This document shows positions 24,086 to 36,672 of a stretch of 64,000 nucleotides of DNA, one piece after another. The position numbers and the translations under genes were made by a program. Origin of the DNA: Neopestalotiopsis rosae (lineage: Eukaryota; Ascomycota; Sordariomycetes; Amphisphaeriales; Sporocadaceae); assembly GCA_023078685.1 (NCBI GenBank), contig JALGAS010000002.1, positions 3,286,001-3,350,000 on the forward strand, written 5' to 3'. Numbering within the stretch: position 1 is the first letter of the stretch; each line of letters opens with the position of its first letter. The notes below the pieces were generated by a model. The model saw only the letters and a list, made by a program, of their open reading frames with translations. It made no database searches and was not told the DNA's origin.

Positions 24086-25252
24086 CTAGTGTTGCCCATG
24101 ATTAGGAGGCCTCGGGGTTTCCGCCATCATCTCGACCGGAATATTATCGGCTGACAATTGCTGCGGGATCTGGTGATATTCCGGCGCGGCGTAATTGTGG
24201 GCGACAAATTGTTGGTCCTTGTATGGTTGGCCGTATGATTGCGCGATGGAGGATTGATCGACTTGGGAAACCATGACCGGCTGTCCTCCCCAGCTCGCGC
24301 TATTGGGGCTTCCGAGCTCGCTGAGATGCCCTGCGTGCCCCTGACCTGCTGCGTTCTTGGCTTTCCTTCTTGATAGCAAGAAGAAAATGACGGAGCCAAC
24401 GAAAAGGACGGCAGCCAGCGATACTCCGACGCCTAACCCAACCTTGGCACCAGTACTCAGTTCAGAGGACGAAGACGAAGATGCAGCCGCGCCAGTAGTT
24501 GCTGTACTACTGGTTGCCGAACCTGTTTCGCTTGGTACAGAAGCAACCGTGCCTGAAGATGCCGTTGAAGTTGCGCTTGAACTAGTACCACTCGTCGATA
24601 CAAATGGCGGGTCATCCGATCGTCTAAAAAGAAGTGTTAGCTCCAGAGCTCATTAAACAGAAGCAATGTGAGTAGAATATGACCTTTGCACAATTATGCC
24701 GAAAGCGTTGATCTCGTATTCATCCTGCTCGATTGTCGTCGTGATTGTGCTTGTCTCGATGGGATAACTTGTGGTGGAATCTCCCGTAATGGTTTCGTAG
24801 CTCACGCTCAGAACAGTGAGAACACTTTCTGATGTCACAAGAGAAGTGCACCCATAGATGTTGTCGCCTCTGTTTTGGAAACAAACGTATCCACTATACA
24901 AGTGTATGTCAGCGAATGCGGTCCCGGTTGGTTATTTCACACCAGTCGTCTCATCTTACATTGGGCAGCACGTCGCTATTGTGGTGACAGTGTTATCTGA
25001 GATCGCAGCCGAGGAGCAAGCAGGTGTATAGCCCGCCGGGCACACGCCTGGGGAGTAATAGTATTGCGGCGGACGCGTAAATCCCGGCGGCATACATGAA
25101 GATGTCAAGTATTCGGTCTCAATTGCTCCATAAGCAAACCACCCTGCAGGAACGGTCGGATTGGTCGCATAATGAATGCTGTTACAGGTAGCTCCGATCG
25201 GTGTGTAGGTCGTCGTGAGAGCACCGAGCAGGGTCGAGGCCGTAGTGGTCAT
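24086..25252 (-). CDS. Single-pass membrane protein with Ser/Thr-rich stalk
   Basis: Type of protein common in filamentous ascomycetes: a Cys-containing extracellular head, a mucin-like stalk, one transmembrane helix and a polar cytoplasmic tail. It resembles Mid2/Wsc sensors in layout but has no proven homology to them. Model (minus strand): 25252-24960, 24893-24684, 24623-24086; 346 aa. The head (about 1-165) has paired cysteines (for example in SSCMPPG, GVCPAG, ATCCP, YVCFQN, YGCTS). The stalk (about 175-225) is almost only S, T, A and G. The helix VGLGVGVSLAAVLFVGSVIFFLL is followed by the stop-transfer SRRKAK. There is no classical signal peptide. The second intron uses a non-consensus GTCATA donor, the only one that keeps frame. 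The role may be cell-wall or surface sensing, by layout only. Confidence 0.72.
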
Positions 25253-27734
25253 GATGGGCGAAAGGCGAACTCGGTACCTTGCCGGGTTGTGGTTGTTATA
25301 AGCTGAGCTGAGCTGATCTTTGACAAATCACCAGAAAAGAGAGGAGAATCAATATGTAAAGAAGGCAGAGCCTTACATTAATGAGTCTTTATCTGTGAGA
25401 TCTGACAAGCAGCATCGCGGGTCAGCCCGATCTGGGTTCGCTAACAGACATAATTAGAAAAAAAGACAGCCAAGTCAAGTCCTAGAATATTTGAGCTAGA
25501 CAACGTGATGGTAGCCAGGTAAAGGACCTGGGATCCGTAATGCTGCATGTACTGCTGACAGGTTATGCCTCTTTTGCCCTGTTTTGGCCCACAATCATAT
25601 CACCAACCATGTCGGTCATGGGTGAAGAAGGATCAACCCCTGCTTCTAAAGTTCTCTTACAGAGGATTTTCCCTTGATGTAATGAAAGTTCGAATCAACC
25701 TCTTCAATGAGATCGCCATGCCTGTGGTAATTTGCTGATGAATGCCCCTTCCCGAGAGGGATATAAGTTGTGATCATGAACTTTGTGTTCAAGCCTATCT
25801 GTTTGATCAGAAGATTGATATCCTAGTGGCGGAACACCGACTGGCAAGTATCGCCCAAGGAGCTAGCGCCCGCATAGGGTCCTCAATAGGCCCAAGGTAC
25901 CCACTGGAAACAGCACACCAAGGACCTTTTCTTCATTCATCTTTTTAGTGTTGTAAAAAAAGATATACCCTTGGAAAGATTCGCACCAATTATTGCCGCT
26001 TTCAACTCTAGGACAAACTTTTTCTTCCCAACGTGCCTCGCTAATCTGGGTAGCAGCGGAGAAGCCTCTGTACTGGATCAAGTCTATGTACTTAGTTGAA
26101 GACATGAAAAAGGGGGCTCCGCAGCGGCCCCGAAATTATAGAAGGATCGTAAGGCCTGTCAAAAGAGAATCCTCCCGCCGAAAGTGGTTTGCAATGCGAC
26201 AGCCCCCAATTTTTGATTCGTCCGAGGACGGGAGTCCCCGTACCCAAGGTAGCGCTCGCTGCCAAACAAAGCAGGGAAGAGTCACCCTAATCAAACCTTT
26301 TACCTTTCAGCCTCACTCATGATCCCCAGTATGTGACCGCCAAGCTTCAGAGACTTGTATCGCACTTGGGATGAGGGAATAGGGACATGTTTGACAGAGG
26401 GCCATTGGACAGAGGCGCTTGCGTCGGGCTCTTTGTTCAACAATGGTACACACCGATACATCATCCCGGTATAAGTCAATGATCAAGAGCGTGGGATTGC
26501 CTTGGCCAATAAATGCGTGGCAAAGTTGTCCTTGGCTGAAAGACTTATGATTACGTTTAGAGGATGAATCGATGTTCTTTAAGATGTTCATCATGGTGAG
26601 ATCAGGTGCACGACGGTCCTGTCCGCTGCAGATGATATTCCCTACATATCCATCTCCCCCCTTCCGCCCCGCCGTTCGCCGGGCCTTGACTGACACAGCC
26701 ATGCTAGGCAGAGCTGGGCCTAGAGTACACCTAAGTTTAGGCTATGGGGCCTGCGTTGGAGCCCTGCTTCGGCGACCATTCATTCGAATTTCTGCCCTAT
26801 CAACTTCCGGAGGCAGGGGCTTAGTCTGCCGTGGCTACAGGCTTCGAAAGTAAAGGCGCGTTTTCCATAATCCAGACACCTATCATAGGGCAGATTGAAC
26901 ATACCAAATGGGATGCACTTGGCAACTTTTGAAGTTGGGCAGATTGAACATACCAAATGGGATGCACTTGGCAACTTTTGAAGTTGGCCAATGCTCCCTT
27001 TTCGCCCATCTTATCGATGGCCAAAAGTCGAAGTAGGTATAGCCGATGCTATATTTCCCTCGCACTGCGCTCGCGCATCTGCGTAGCATCTTCGCATGCA
27101 ACCCCTTGGCCGCTGTTCACCAACTTATGGCTGACCCGCAGCCCCAACATGGAAGGCATTTGACGGTCAAGCGGCGATCGGGTGTTTTATTCCAGCGAGA
27201 TCGATTGAATCGGAGTTTAATACTAAATTTCTTGTTTTGAAATTTGCTTGTTGTTTCTACAGGCATCCACAGACAGAATGATAGCTCATTTAGCTCATCT
27301 CGGGATGGCCATCAGCACAACACCAGACCCTTTATTTCATTGTGCACGATTCAGCCCTACGAAGACAGTTTACAGCTCGCCCCCATGTTAGAATATCTAT
27401 AACGCTGACATATCAGCAACAAGGTACAGTCTGCAGGTGGAGTTTCCATCATGTCATGTATTACACTCACATCCTTTGCGGCGCGGAATGACGACAGGAT
27501 CCGCACTGGTGAATCACGCGTGGCACAGTGAGTTGTCATTGTCATACTTACCAGGCTTTAAAGATCAAGACGCGGAAGGCGCGAAGCAATGTTGCATGGC
27601 TAGAACCCGCGCAAATAATACACCAAATGTTGCAAGGCTACAATCTACACAAATAATACACCACATAGTCAGAAGCAGCACTGACCATTAAATACCAAGT
27701 ATCTATTAAACCCCTTGCATCTACCTTTATAATA
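25253..27734. other. Gene-poor stretch with tandem and direct repeats
   Basis: About 2.5 kb without a gene I can support. An open minus-strand frame at 26313-26702 (129 codons) has no recognisable motif and is left out. A perfect 49-base tandem duplication is present (listed separately). A 14-base direct repeat, CAAATAATACACCA, occurs at 27612-27625 and 27650-27663, just upstream of the next gene. Confidence 0.5.
26888..26985. repeat. Perfect 49-bp tandem duplication (2 copies)
   Basis: Positions 26888-26936 and 26937-26985 are identical over 49 bases. The unit starts GGGCAGATTGAACATACCAA and ends GCAACTTTTGAAGTT. No third copy follows. Identity of the copies means a recent duplication or replication slippage. 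No known element is recognised. Confidence 0.95.
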
Positions 27735-28568
27735 ATGCAGAGTATCGCCGACCAGCCACTCAGGACCACTGCTGAACAGAGGCAAAGTCCGACTGCTGAA
27801 GGAAACCAGAACAATGCCCCAGCATCCTCCACGTCGCACGGCTCGCGCAGGGTGCCCGATGCAATGACGGCGCAGATGAACTCCATCATGTCCAAGATGG
27901 TGTCCCTGACCGACGACAGCAACGAGGAGACCGTTTTTGCTGTGGAGATCCACACGGGCTTCAGCGGCGCACCGCCGCTGGGACTCCGGCCCGGCGTCCT
28001 GCTGTACAACGGTCCGAGCAAGCAGGATAGACTCATTGGTGCTGCATCATGGCACACCTTTATGAGTCCGAGTTTCTATACTTTTAGCATTCGAAGCGAT
28101 CTCCTACTCCCGCCGCTCGTATCTGGAGAGGGAGACTCTACGAGTTTGGTGCACGAGATCATGACGGCGCGCGTGGACGCCGACCACGGCGTTGGATTTC
28201 ACTTCACCGTCGAGCTTGGTCGCAACAGCAATTTCGCACGTGAGAACTTCTGCTGGAGGAAAATCAACAAGCACGCTACGGACGATGCTGGCGGCGGAGG
28301 ATTCGATCTTGTGCAATTGCCATCGGCGGCGGAGCGGACCCTAGGCATGGATAGCGAGAAATTCGCCACGCTTCGATGGCTGAAGAAGTGGACGAGACCC
28401 TTTGCACTCAAGTTTAGCCACTCGCGCAGCGCTCATTCGGGTGTGCTGGATAATCGATGGAGGCTCGTCGTGGTTGTTACTGCTTTAAGATTGTGGCACC
28501 TGCACGTAAATGGGAACACCAACAAGACCATGATCGCTATTGGCGGGAAGATTCGCGGTAAATCATGA
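27735..28568 (+). CDS. Hypothetical protein, 277 aa
   Basis: I do not recognise the family. One uninterrupted frame, 277 aa, ATG at 27735. The first 45 residues are polar and probably disordered (rich in Q, T, S, N). Residues about 60-270 look folded, with alternating hydrophobic and charged stretches, a Gly-rich loop (TDDAGGGGFDLVQL) and a C-terminal beta-like RWRLVVVVTALRLWHLHVNG. No signal peptide or membrane helix. The high third-position G/C supports coding. It ends 157 bases from the convergent 7TM gene. It could be a lineage-specific cytosolic protein. Confidence 0.65.
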   Translation: MQSIADQPLRTTAEQRQSPTAEGNQNNAPASSTSHGSRRVPDAMTAQMNSIMSKMVSLTDDSNEETVFAVEIHTGFSGAPPLGLRPGVLLYNGPSKQDRLIGAASWHTFMSPSFYTFSIRSDLLLPPLVSGEGDSTSLVHEIMTARVDADHGVGFHFTVELGRNSNFARENFCWRKINKHATDDAGGGGFDLVQLPSAAERTLGMDSEKFATLRWLKKWTRPFALKFSHSRSAHSGVLDNRWRLVVVVTALRLWHLHVNGNTNKTMIAIGGKIRGKS

Positions 28569-28725
28569 GGACAGCGACCGGAATATACTATTGTAGCCTA
28601 GGATTCGATTTATACCCGTTGAGTGATTGGGAAATAAAGGAGGGATGGCAATGCGCATGATGAAGAGAGATAAGACCCATTGGTATCTATGAAAAGAATC
28701 CTTCCGAGGATCAAGCATGTCGAGG

Positions 28726-30072
28726 TCAGTACCATCGCTGACCAGCATGGTTCTTGTTGTGATAATCTCCAGCTGGGAATCGTCTGGTCTCCAAAATTGC
28801 CGTCTCCGACCGTGGACTGTCATGAAGTGAATCATTATCTTGATCGCTCGGAGTATCTGCGGGCAGACGAACGCGACGACTACCCATGTGCCCAAGTTCC
28901 AATGTGTTCGACCACGAGGACTGCGAGCTTTGCTTTCTGCGTCGGAAATATCTTGCAAGCGGCCATGATTTGATCGACGAAGATGGATGGCTTTTGCAAA
29001 TGGCATCGAAGAATTTAGGTAGCGCAGGCAAGCACATGACCAGGATTCCGCAGAGTCCTTCGATAATGCCGCAGATAATGATGGCGGAGGTGGTGTAGGT
29101 AAAGTCTTGCGCTCTGATCCTCCGCCACGAAAAGACAAGACGAAAAAACGCAATCGCACAGGCGACCAACCCGGTGGTAAACACAGCAGAGATACCCAAT
29201 CGCTGTTTCCTACTCAAGTGAAGTCCCCAGATGACCTTCTGGGGTATCACGAGAAGAGCAATGTCCGTGACTAGGTTGACTACTGCGACAATGAGAAGGT
29301 GCACAGGGTCATGAATCTTCTTACAGGTTCCCGGTATCAGCGGGTTCCATATCCGTTCATGTGGAACGCAGGCAATGTTGAGTAATATGATACTGATAGC
29401 ATAAAAGATGACGTTAAACCATAGGACAGTCCAGCTGCTCCAGAACACAAGTTTGTTAGTTCTTGATGGAGAGAACAGATGAACCCACTCCAAGGAGATT
29501 GCTGCTTTGATAAGTGGAAAGAATACGACGACAGCATTGTCCATCAGGATATTGAACTGTATGCTGAGTCAGTTTTGGATTTATACCAGTGTTGGAAGTC
29601 GTGAGGAGCAAGACGTACACGTCCGAATTCTATGAAGTCACGCATCTTGAAATCCCACTGATGCACCAAGACTCCGTGGCTCTCGACCAATCTCAGACAC
29701 AGACCAATGTAGAATGTATACATCGCCTACATACTCAGATCAGTATCAGTGGACGGTCCGGATGGCTTCTGATTCCTTACCCAAGCTGCGATCAGGGCAT
29801 CTAAAAACTCCAGTCAGGATCTGAACATATATCATCTTAATAACATTGAGTATTGGGAAAAGCTCACAATCTCCGAGATGTGGCAATTTGAGTAGAAAGA
29901 AGCGTGTGTAGATCCGAACACTGACTACAATAGTAGAAAGGCATATACATATTCCCAAACTGGCCTGAGCATAGCCATTTCCACTCGACGGCCTTTCAAA
30001 GTTGGGTGTTACTCCATTCGGAGGCTCAAGTGCCGGAGAGTTCAAGGCACTCTCTGGAATCACGTACGACAT
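28726..30072 (-). CDS. Rhodopsin-domain integral membrane protein (PTH11/SatD-like 7TM family)
   Basis: Seven-helix membrane protein of the large fungal 'rhodopsin domain' family, whose members include Pth11-like receptors and many uncharacterised proteins. Model (minus strand): 30072-29868, 29800-29781, 29726-29619, 29556-28726; 387 aa. The exon of only 20 bases (DYALIAAW-type segment) is needed to keep frame. Helix 1 is GICICLSTIVVSVRIYTRF. Helices 3-7 lie in the last exon and include the family-like CxxHERIWNP and the PxxxIWGLHLSRKQRLGIS loop. The C-tail of about 100 residues is polar and cytoplasmic. No CFEM cysteine domain is present. Ligand or transported species unknown. Confidence 0.83.
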
Positions 30073-31333
30073 TGTATAAAATTATAACAAACAATTTGTG
30101 GTTGTCGTACAAGGTCTGCAAGGGGAATGATAAGTATGGAATTATAAGGAAATCCTGAATTGGGTAATATCGTTGGCAAGGCCAATCATTAAAAGCCTAA
30201 CAGCCTCATACGCCAGCAAGCAAGCCCTGTGGTTTGCCTTATGCCGCCATTTAGATAGCGCATAACCCTGCATAAATTAGATCCATTTTCGGTGAGGACT
30301 TTTCAGCGCTGAACTAAAGTGGAAAAGCGGATGATGGTCGCCTGCAGGCGTGTGTTGTAATTCGGCCTCATTGATGTGACCCTTTCGGTGAATGAGATCG
30401 CCAGAGACAGATCCTCTGCTTTTCTTTTGTTTCCAAACAAAATGGCAACGACGATAAAGACGCAGAATGCCCGTCCAATGAGCTTTGACTTACGTGCGGG
30501 GTCTTTAGTTTCCACGCCGCCTCGAACACAACTATGTCAACCTTGCACTCTTAGCAAAGAGGTCATACTTCCTCGAAAGTTGCAGCAAGGCCCTCTATCA
30601 TCAAATTTGTTCCGGATATATTATCCTCTATCTTTGAAGTACACATTAGATAGACTTGTCTTGTATTGAAGACATCACCAAAGAGACAGCCTCGTTGCTG
30701 TACACTCTTGACTGTGTGGAGTGCCCCGCATGCATCTGAAGATAGCGCCACCACAAGGAAGCCACGCATGATAAAATGCCCTTCACGAGCGACCGTGACG
30801 CACGAAAATTTGGTGACGCCAACAGATAGCAATCTTGTAGAGCCCTATGTCACGCGGCAATCAATGACAGCTTCAGTTAACGGGGCTACATGGATATTTC
30901 GGATTTTTCCCAATGTGAATATTCTTGCAGAAAGTCTTGTATACGCCGCTCTATCCATTTCGCTAATTTCCACATTTCCGATCTGGCAAGCCCGCAATGG
31001 TTTACACAGATTCGGATGCATCCGGACGTCGTCTACAACAACCTGCAGTGAAAGACTCCAACTCATGATCAGTATCCGGATATGAAGTTCATATTATGTC
31101 AGAGAGCTGTGCCGAAATGATTTGACTTTGATAGTTTGCAGACAGTATTATGCAAATGGGACTTACCGAAGATCCTCGGAGGGCGACAACCCTTTTGCTC
31201 ATGTGTTTTTCTTTTCTGGTGATGGATATCCGTGGAATGAATGGTCCGCACTCCGACATATTTGTCTGTTCTGTACTGTATATACGTATTTGGAGCCTTC
31301 TCCAACAACGAGCCCAGGACCCCTGTCATTGAA
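30073..31333. other. Gene-free spacer
   Basis: About 1.26 kb between the 7TM gene start and the stop of the ankyrin-type gene. Several short open frames overlap on both strands without motifs or splice support. I see no gene. It should contain the 7TM gene promoter near 30073-30300. Confidence 0.45.
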
Positions 31334-34300
31334 TCATCGAGGCAGTCCTTCACTTCCTTCTGGCCCAACAAAATAATGCCGCCATAAGCCTCGGATAATT
31401 AACGATACGACAGAAATCATTACAACAGGCCGCGAAAGAAGTCTTAAAAGTCCTCCTGAAAGATTACCATCGATCTTGAGCCTAAGAAGTTGCGCAATGG
31501 AGAGAAACGCAATGGTGAACACCACTACAACGTAGCTGAGACGCTCGCCAACGTCTTCCATGCTCACGTGAACGATAGGGCTGAAGAGCCAGTAAGAGAA
31601 AACCTCCATTCGTTCCAATGCTCTCCCTATCAAAATATTAGTCTGGTGTACGAAGAAGGATAAGTGAGTAAAATTACAAAACACTCTAAATACCAGGGGC
31701 CGCCTTGACTTTGCAGAGTCCTGCTTGGACAGGAAAGGGTCAGCTGCCTCCTCGCCCCGGCTACGGAGAGCGTTCCGAAGTATTTGAAGCATCTCTTCAT
31801 CTGCGCTGATTGAGATATACTGCAGATTTGCGCTATAGGAATACCCATCCATGCTGGTCAAGCATGCTCTTGGGTGTCTGCTCTGGACATTATACTCAGC
31901 AAGTTGAAGAGCCGATCGACCGCAAGGAGCGCAACTCCTTATTGCTGCGCCGGCATCAACGAGTAGCTCAACCGCTGGTATCATGCCACCATGTAAAGCC
32001 AACATCAACGGGGTATATCCTTCGATGTCGGGCTCTTGCTCACATGGCTTGCCTTTCGGAACATGTTCGAGACCGCACCCAAAAGCAGATGATGATAGAA
32101 GCTGTTGTAGTAACTGGTGGAAGGCACTCGTATGTCTTCCCAGATCCTCGCATGCTGTGTGGTCCTTATTGTGAGGCCACTGATATTGGTGCTGAATATC
32201 TAGTCCACATAGAAGAAAGAGCCGGACGCATCCCACGAAACAAAAGTTTTCTTCGCTATATCGGGAGATACAACCATAAGCTACTCCTGTGATATACTCA
32301 GGCGGCTCAGCTAGTCCCGTCAGCATCAAATGACCTATGGTCATGTCAGATAATAGGAACGCATCGCTATTAGGGCTGAATAGAGCCCCATCAAAGTCAT
32401 GAGACTGGTGTGAACTTTGTCGAGCCTCAGAAACCAGGAGGTCGAGAATTTGACTTCTGAACACCAAATCCTGAGTTATTCGGAGCTTGACGTAAGAATT
32501 GTGTATGAAATCCAGCGATTGGGGCCATTTTCCTTGCTTCAGGCATGATTGAAGAACTAAATCCATTATCTCGGGGCTTCCTCTGCGCCCCGCAGCGCTG
32601 AGCAGCGCCGAGGGATCAAATCCCTTCTGTATTACAAGTTGTAATAGGCGAAGGCTTCCGTTGAAACCCAGGTATTCGGCGACCTGGGTTTTCCTGAATT
32701 CGTGATCGTCCTCGATTTCTTTCATGATTCTCTCGATACTGAAGTTCCAGGAGCTGGCCTTTCTGCAATGACCGGCGTCGGAAGCTATCAGGGTTCTGAT
32801 ACTGGGGTGCATGTAGCTCATAAGGACCAAGAGCCATCTTTCGTATTGAAATCCTTCATTGAGAGCATCCATGCCTCCTATGTCAAATATGGTCTCCTCC
32901 AACTCATGAAAAAGGTTTTCATGGGGCAAAAGATTGCCGAGGTGAGTTTTGATACCTGCCCTGCAAGTCCAACTGGAGACTGTTCCAGTCGAAGTGACCG
33001 TAGATGGAAGATACTGAAATTCCGCAGGCCGGAACCATTCTGTGACGAAAGACTGTTCTGCGGCTATTTGTACTAGCTTTATAGGTGAATGAAACCTGAA
33101 GAAGTCTGTGGATGCGTATCGCGTGTGCGATGTCATGACGTGAAAGGTCTTACGGGTGACAATTGAGATAAGACTAGCCAATGGCTCAGCATACACAAAG
33201 ACCGTGAAATGAATAATGTACTTACCCGTCCCAATTATCAGATTCACAACCAACTTCGAGCAACAACTTTAATGTTTCATAGTATGCTGGATAGAATCGA
33301 GACAAATAATCATACTCGACTCTGTATTTTTGAATAACATAGTCAATCATACCAGGCTGGATAAGGTCTAAATGACCTTTCATGGCCAAGTGGTGCGCAT
33401 CACAAAAACAAGACGCCTCGTGAAAAAATGCGTCATCATTGACTAATTGTTGTTCTGGCATCTCGCAAAACTGGTGGTGCCAAGTAACGAAACTGGAGGT
33501 TATCAGCTCTATGTGCAGGAATGGAGACGGGTCACTTACACTGTCAGTATTTTCTCTATACATCCGTGTGCACTTCGAATCGAGTCGCTGGGACTAAATC
33601 GGCGCCCCCCTAGCAAACGTCTCAACTTAAGCGGATCCGGCAAGTTCGTCCGCCAGTAGAATATGCAGTCACGTGTGTGTCGCACGCATCCGCTACCGGG
33701 GAAGGTGTCGTGAGAGCAATTGTAGTATTTAGGGATTAGCCCCAAAGCGTCGATAACCTCGACATCTTCACAAAGTGCGCCGACGTTACACCAGATTGTG
33801 GTCGGTGGTCCAGTACATCCTGTGTTGAGGAACAATCTCCATTCAACAAAATTTCTGGAGAAAAGCCTGTTTGGGTCAAATTTGATCCAGTATGCCGCTC
33901 CAATCTTCTCTGCATTGAGGTTCTCTGCAGCGGTACTCTTGCGGCCATAAGAAACGTGCAGCCGACCTAAAGGAGTCCAGTATACTGTACGGATGATACC
34001 ACGGCCGTAGCCAGGTTCATCGGCATACAGTCTGTTATGCCTTTGATGTTGTGACCGCGCACCTCGCTGATTACGGCGACTGAGGTCCACATCACTACTT
34101 TGGACCTCATTCAAAAGGTTTCGGATGGTGGGCAAGATATTAACTCTTATGCTCTTGTTCAGCTCCTGCACTGTTGATAGATGTGATGCTTGTATCAGAG
34201 TTTGGGTCTCTTGGTTATAGCTGCCCATGATGGCAGTAATATGTCCTTCTACAGCCAAAGATGTGTTCAGAGACTCTTGAAGGTTTCTTTCAAGATTTTC

Positions 34301-34953
34301 AGATACTGCCTGGAGAGTATCTGCAGTTCGGGTGTGTGCTGCCATATCTTCAGCGTGGTTTTGTGTAGCAGAAGACATAACGGATTGGAAGCATTCAGAT
34401 GTGCGAATCCTGGCATGAGAAGTTGGTTAGCAAGTATTTTCGTGGTCCAATGTCGTAGAAACCCACCTGTGTGATCTCTCACTAAACTCTTGTAGTCGCA
34501 ATGTTCTATCTTGAAGTATCGATCTGTGCTTCTTGAAATCTTCTCCATGCAAGTACATTCTAACAGCAGTTTCCACTTTCTGAAAGCTTTTACGCTGCGC
34601 CCGCGTTTTGGCTACCTTTTCCAGTAGCTTCTTGTAGCGTTTCACCTCTCCGTGGCTGCTTTTGATGCATTCGTCGAGGAGGATCTTTTCCTCGGGGATC
34701 ATGAACCCAGAGGGTAACGAATCGTACTCGGTTCTGAGCTCTAAACTTTTATTAGTGCCAACGTTGTGTGATCGTTCTGAGATGATTAGATACCTGAGAG
34801 TCGAAATTCGTGCTCTATGAGCCTTTGCTGCGTCGTATCGAGGTCGATTTTGCCATCTTGCAGTACAGCGATAAACTCGCCAAGACTCTTCAAGCCTGCG
34901 AGAGCGCTGCCAGCAAGCCCAACGATGGCTCCAGCAGCGCCAACGGCTTCCAT
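31334..34953 (-). CDS. NLR-type N-terminal domain protein with ankyrin segment and two C-terminal membrane helices
   Basis: Model (minus strand): 34953-34794, 34740-34467, 34409-33540, 33492-33226, 33095-31678, 31626-31334; 1093 aa. The N-terminus (MEAVGAAGAIVGLAGSALAG, then a helical, charged stretch with coiled-coil character to about residue 230) resembles the N-terminal domain of fungal NOD-like receptors and related proteins. The middle (about 240-870) is unrecognised, with a Cys/Trp-containing block (YWTPLGRLHVSYGRKS, WRLFLNTGCTGPP). An ankyrin-like segment (EGYTPLMLALHGGMIPAVEL) sits near 880-925. The last 90 residues carry two hydrophobic helices (LSYVVVVFTIAFLSIAQLL and PVVMISVVSLIIRGLW). 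No NTPase Walker motifs are visible. The last intron (51 bases, multiple of three, good branch site) could be retained without a stop. A role in recognition or signalling is inferred. Confidence 0.72.
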
Positions 34954-36672
34954 GGTCAATTGTGATTTACCGACGATTTAATGAAATCATCAGAACAATC
35001 TTTCACCCGTACTAGTGGATAAATCGCAAGTGAAGAGGGGAAGCTCAGATAAACCACCGAGTTCGTAAGGCTGTGGCCGACTCAGATTTTGCCGACTTCC
35101 CCGCCTGCTGCCTGCATACCATGGAGCTCAGCCCCAATTGCGACTCTAAGCTTATGTGGTACTCGAGAGGACCCATCGCTACTGGTTACTCACCACTCAC
35201 ACCTGCAGCTCTTTTCCAAGTCGGGCGTGCAATTGCAGGCAGTGTTCTCATGTCCTTATGTGTCATCATGAAATGGGTAAGTTTAGAGCCCTAGAACACT
35301 TAAGGCATGAGACGGAGCGAGGCACGGAGAAATACACGATACGATTCAATTTGGGACTTCCTTCATCTATGTATCATATATTAGACTCCTTATATTGCGT
35401 CATCCGTAGCCTGACCAATCATTTGTTCATATGAACCTATACCTGATAGTCCTTAGAGAACGATCGCCGGTTCAATCACATGACGTCCCTACACCATATC
35501 TGACGCGGCGCAATGTGCATGACCGTCGGATCCTGCACTTGTGATCGGACACATGTGCCGGGAGATATCCGAAGCTCCAAGTAGGCCCCTCTTATGCAAG
35601 ACTCATCATTGGAGCACTAGGGTCAACTCGTTGGTTAGTGTCAATCTGGTGTTCAAAGAGATGCTCTCAAAAGCATGAGAATTGTATGCCAACATCCGAT
35701 GAATAAACAGGCGTATCTTCCAAACATACCGAAAGTTATTGGTGAAGTCTCGGTAACGCATTTATGTGTCCCAACGAACTGTCGTAACGCCGGTCATAAT
35801 GTTTAACCTTTGCTCAGTGATGAGAGACAAGCCACGGGCACTTGCATGGTAGCTCCGGTTGGAAACCGCCGTCACGGTCATAAGTCGTCATGAAATTCTC
35901 GCCTATATCAGTAAAGAAGCGTTTAGCCGCTTTTTGGAGGCGACGTGATATCTTTTTTCTTGAAGGTTTCATACTCTCTCCGTGCAAAGCGACATATGTT
36001 CCAGAGAAAGAAAATCGCTTGTTGTATGCCATGTCGGAGGCGAATCAGTGCCAAGTATGGTGCAGAAAACTGTAAACGAGGGAGGTTCGGTCAGTGTGAA
36101 TGAATCCTACAGAGGGTGAAAGATATATCTTTCAGCCCAAACGAATCGTCGACAACATGACGTGCAGTTGCAACATATGTAGATTGAAGGAGCCGATAAG
36201 CATACGGTCAAGCCAGTAAGTGGAGATAGACTGTTGATTCGCCAGAATCACCGATCGGGGGCCAGATCTTATCACTTCGCGTACTGGCAGTGATATGTAC
36301 ATTTCAATACAGTCGCGAATGAGTCACTTTGTGACGTTGTTCACTTGGCGTATCAACTTTTGTTGTAGCCCATGCAGCACCATTGATACGGCGCTGACCC
36401 ACTGTGCGATTGCCAAACTTGATGCCAAAACAAGCCTAGAATCGGCATTTCTGTCCAATCATAAGCCAGGCACCACCTAGTTGTCTTTGGACTAGCTCTC
36501 GTCGCTATCAATACTCTACAATTGTGCATACATGGTTGAATGCTCAATCGATAACAGTGTCGGTAAAGCCATTCATTTTTGTCATTCAAAATTGAGAGTG
36601 TCCAGAACTTGTTCTTTGTGTTTGAACACTGGTAGACCTGCTCACTGGATTCACTGTTTCAAATTAACAACG
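34954..36672. other. Divergent intergenic region
   Basis: About 1.7 kb between the divergent starts of the ankyrin-type gene and the short-chain dehydrogenase gene. Small open frames (for example 35814-36032 on the minus strand, 72 codons, rich in K and R) have no supporting splice sites or motifs. I see no gene. Confidence 0.45.

Noticed and set aside
26313..26702. 129-codon minus-strand frame in the gene-poor region
   Set aside because: No family motif, no splice context and odd composition; not enough to call a gene.
8110..30072. A secondary-metabolite cluster around the flavin monooxygenase, methyltransferase and transporter
   Set aside because: No polyketide, peptide or terpene synthase is present, and the genes are separated by unrelated functions.
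35461..35485. tRNA B-box-like GGTTCAATC
   Set aside because: No matching A-box or cloverleaf arms around it.
35814..36032. Basic 72-codon minus-strand frame
   Set aside because: No homologous motif or promoter signal; length is within chance.
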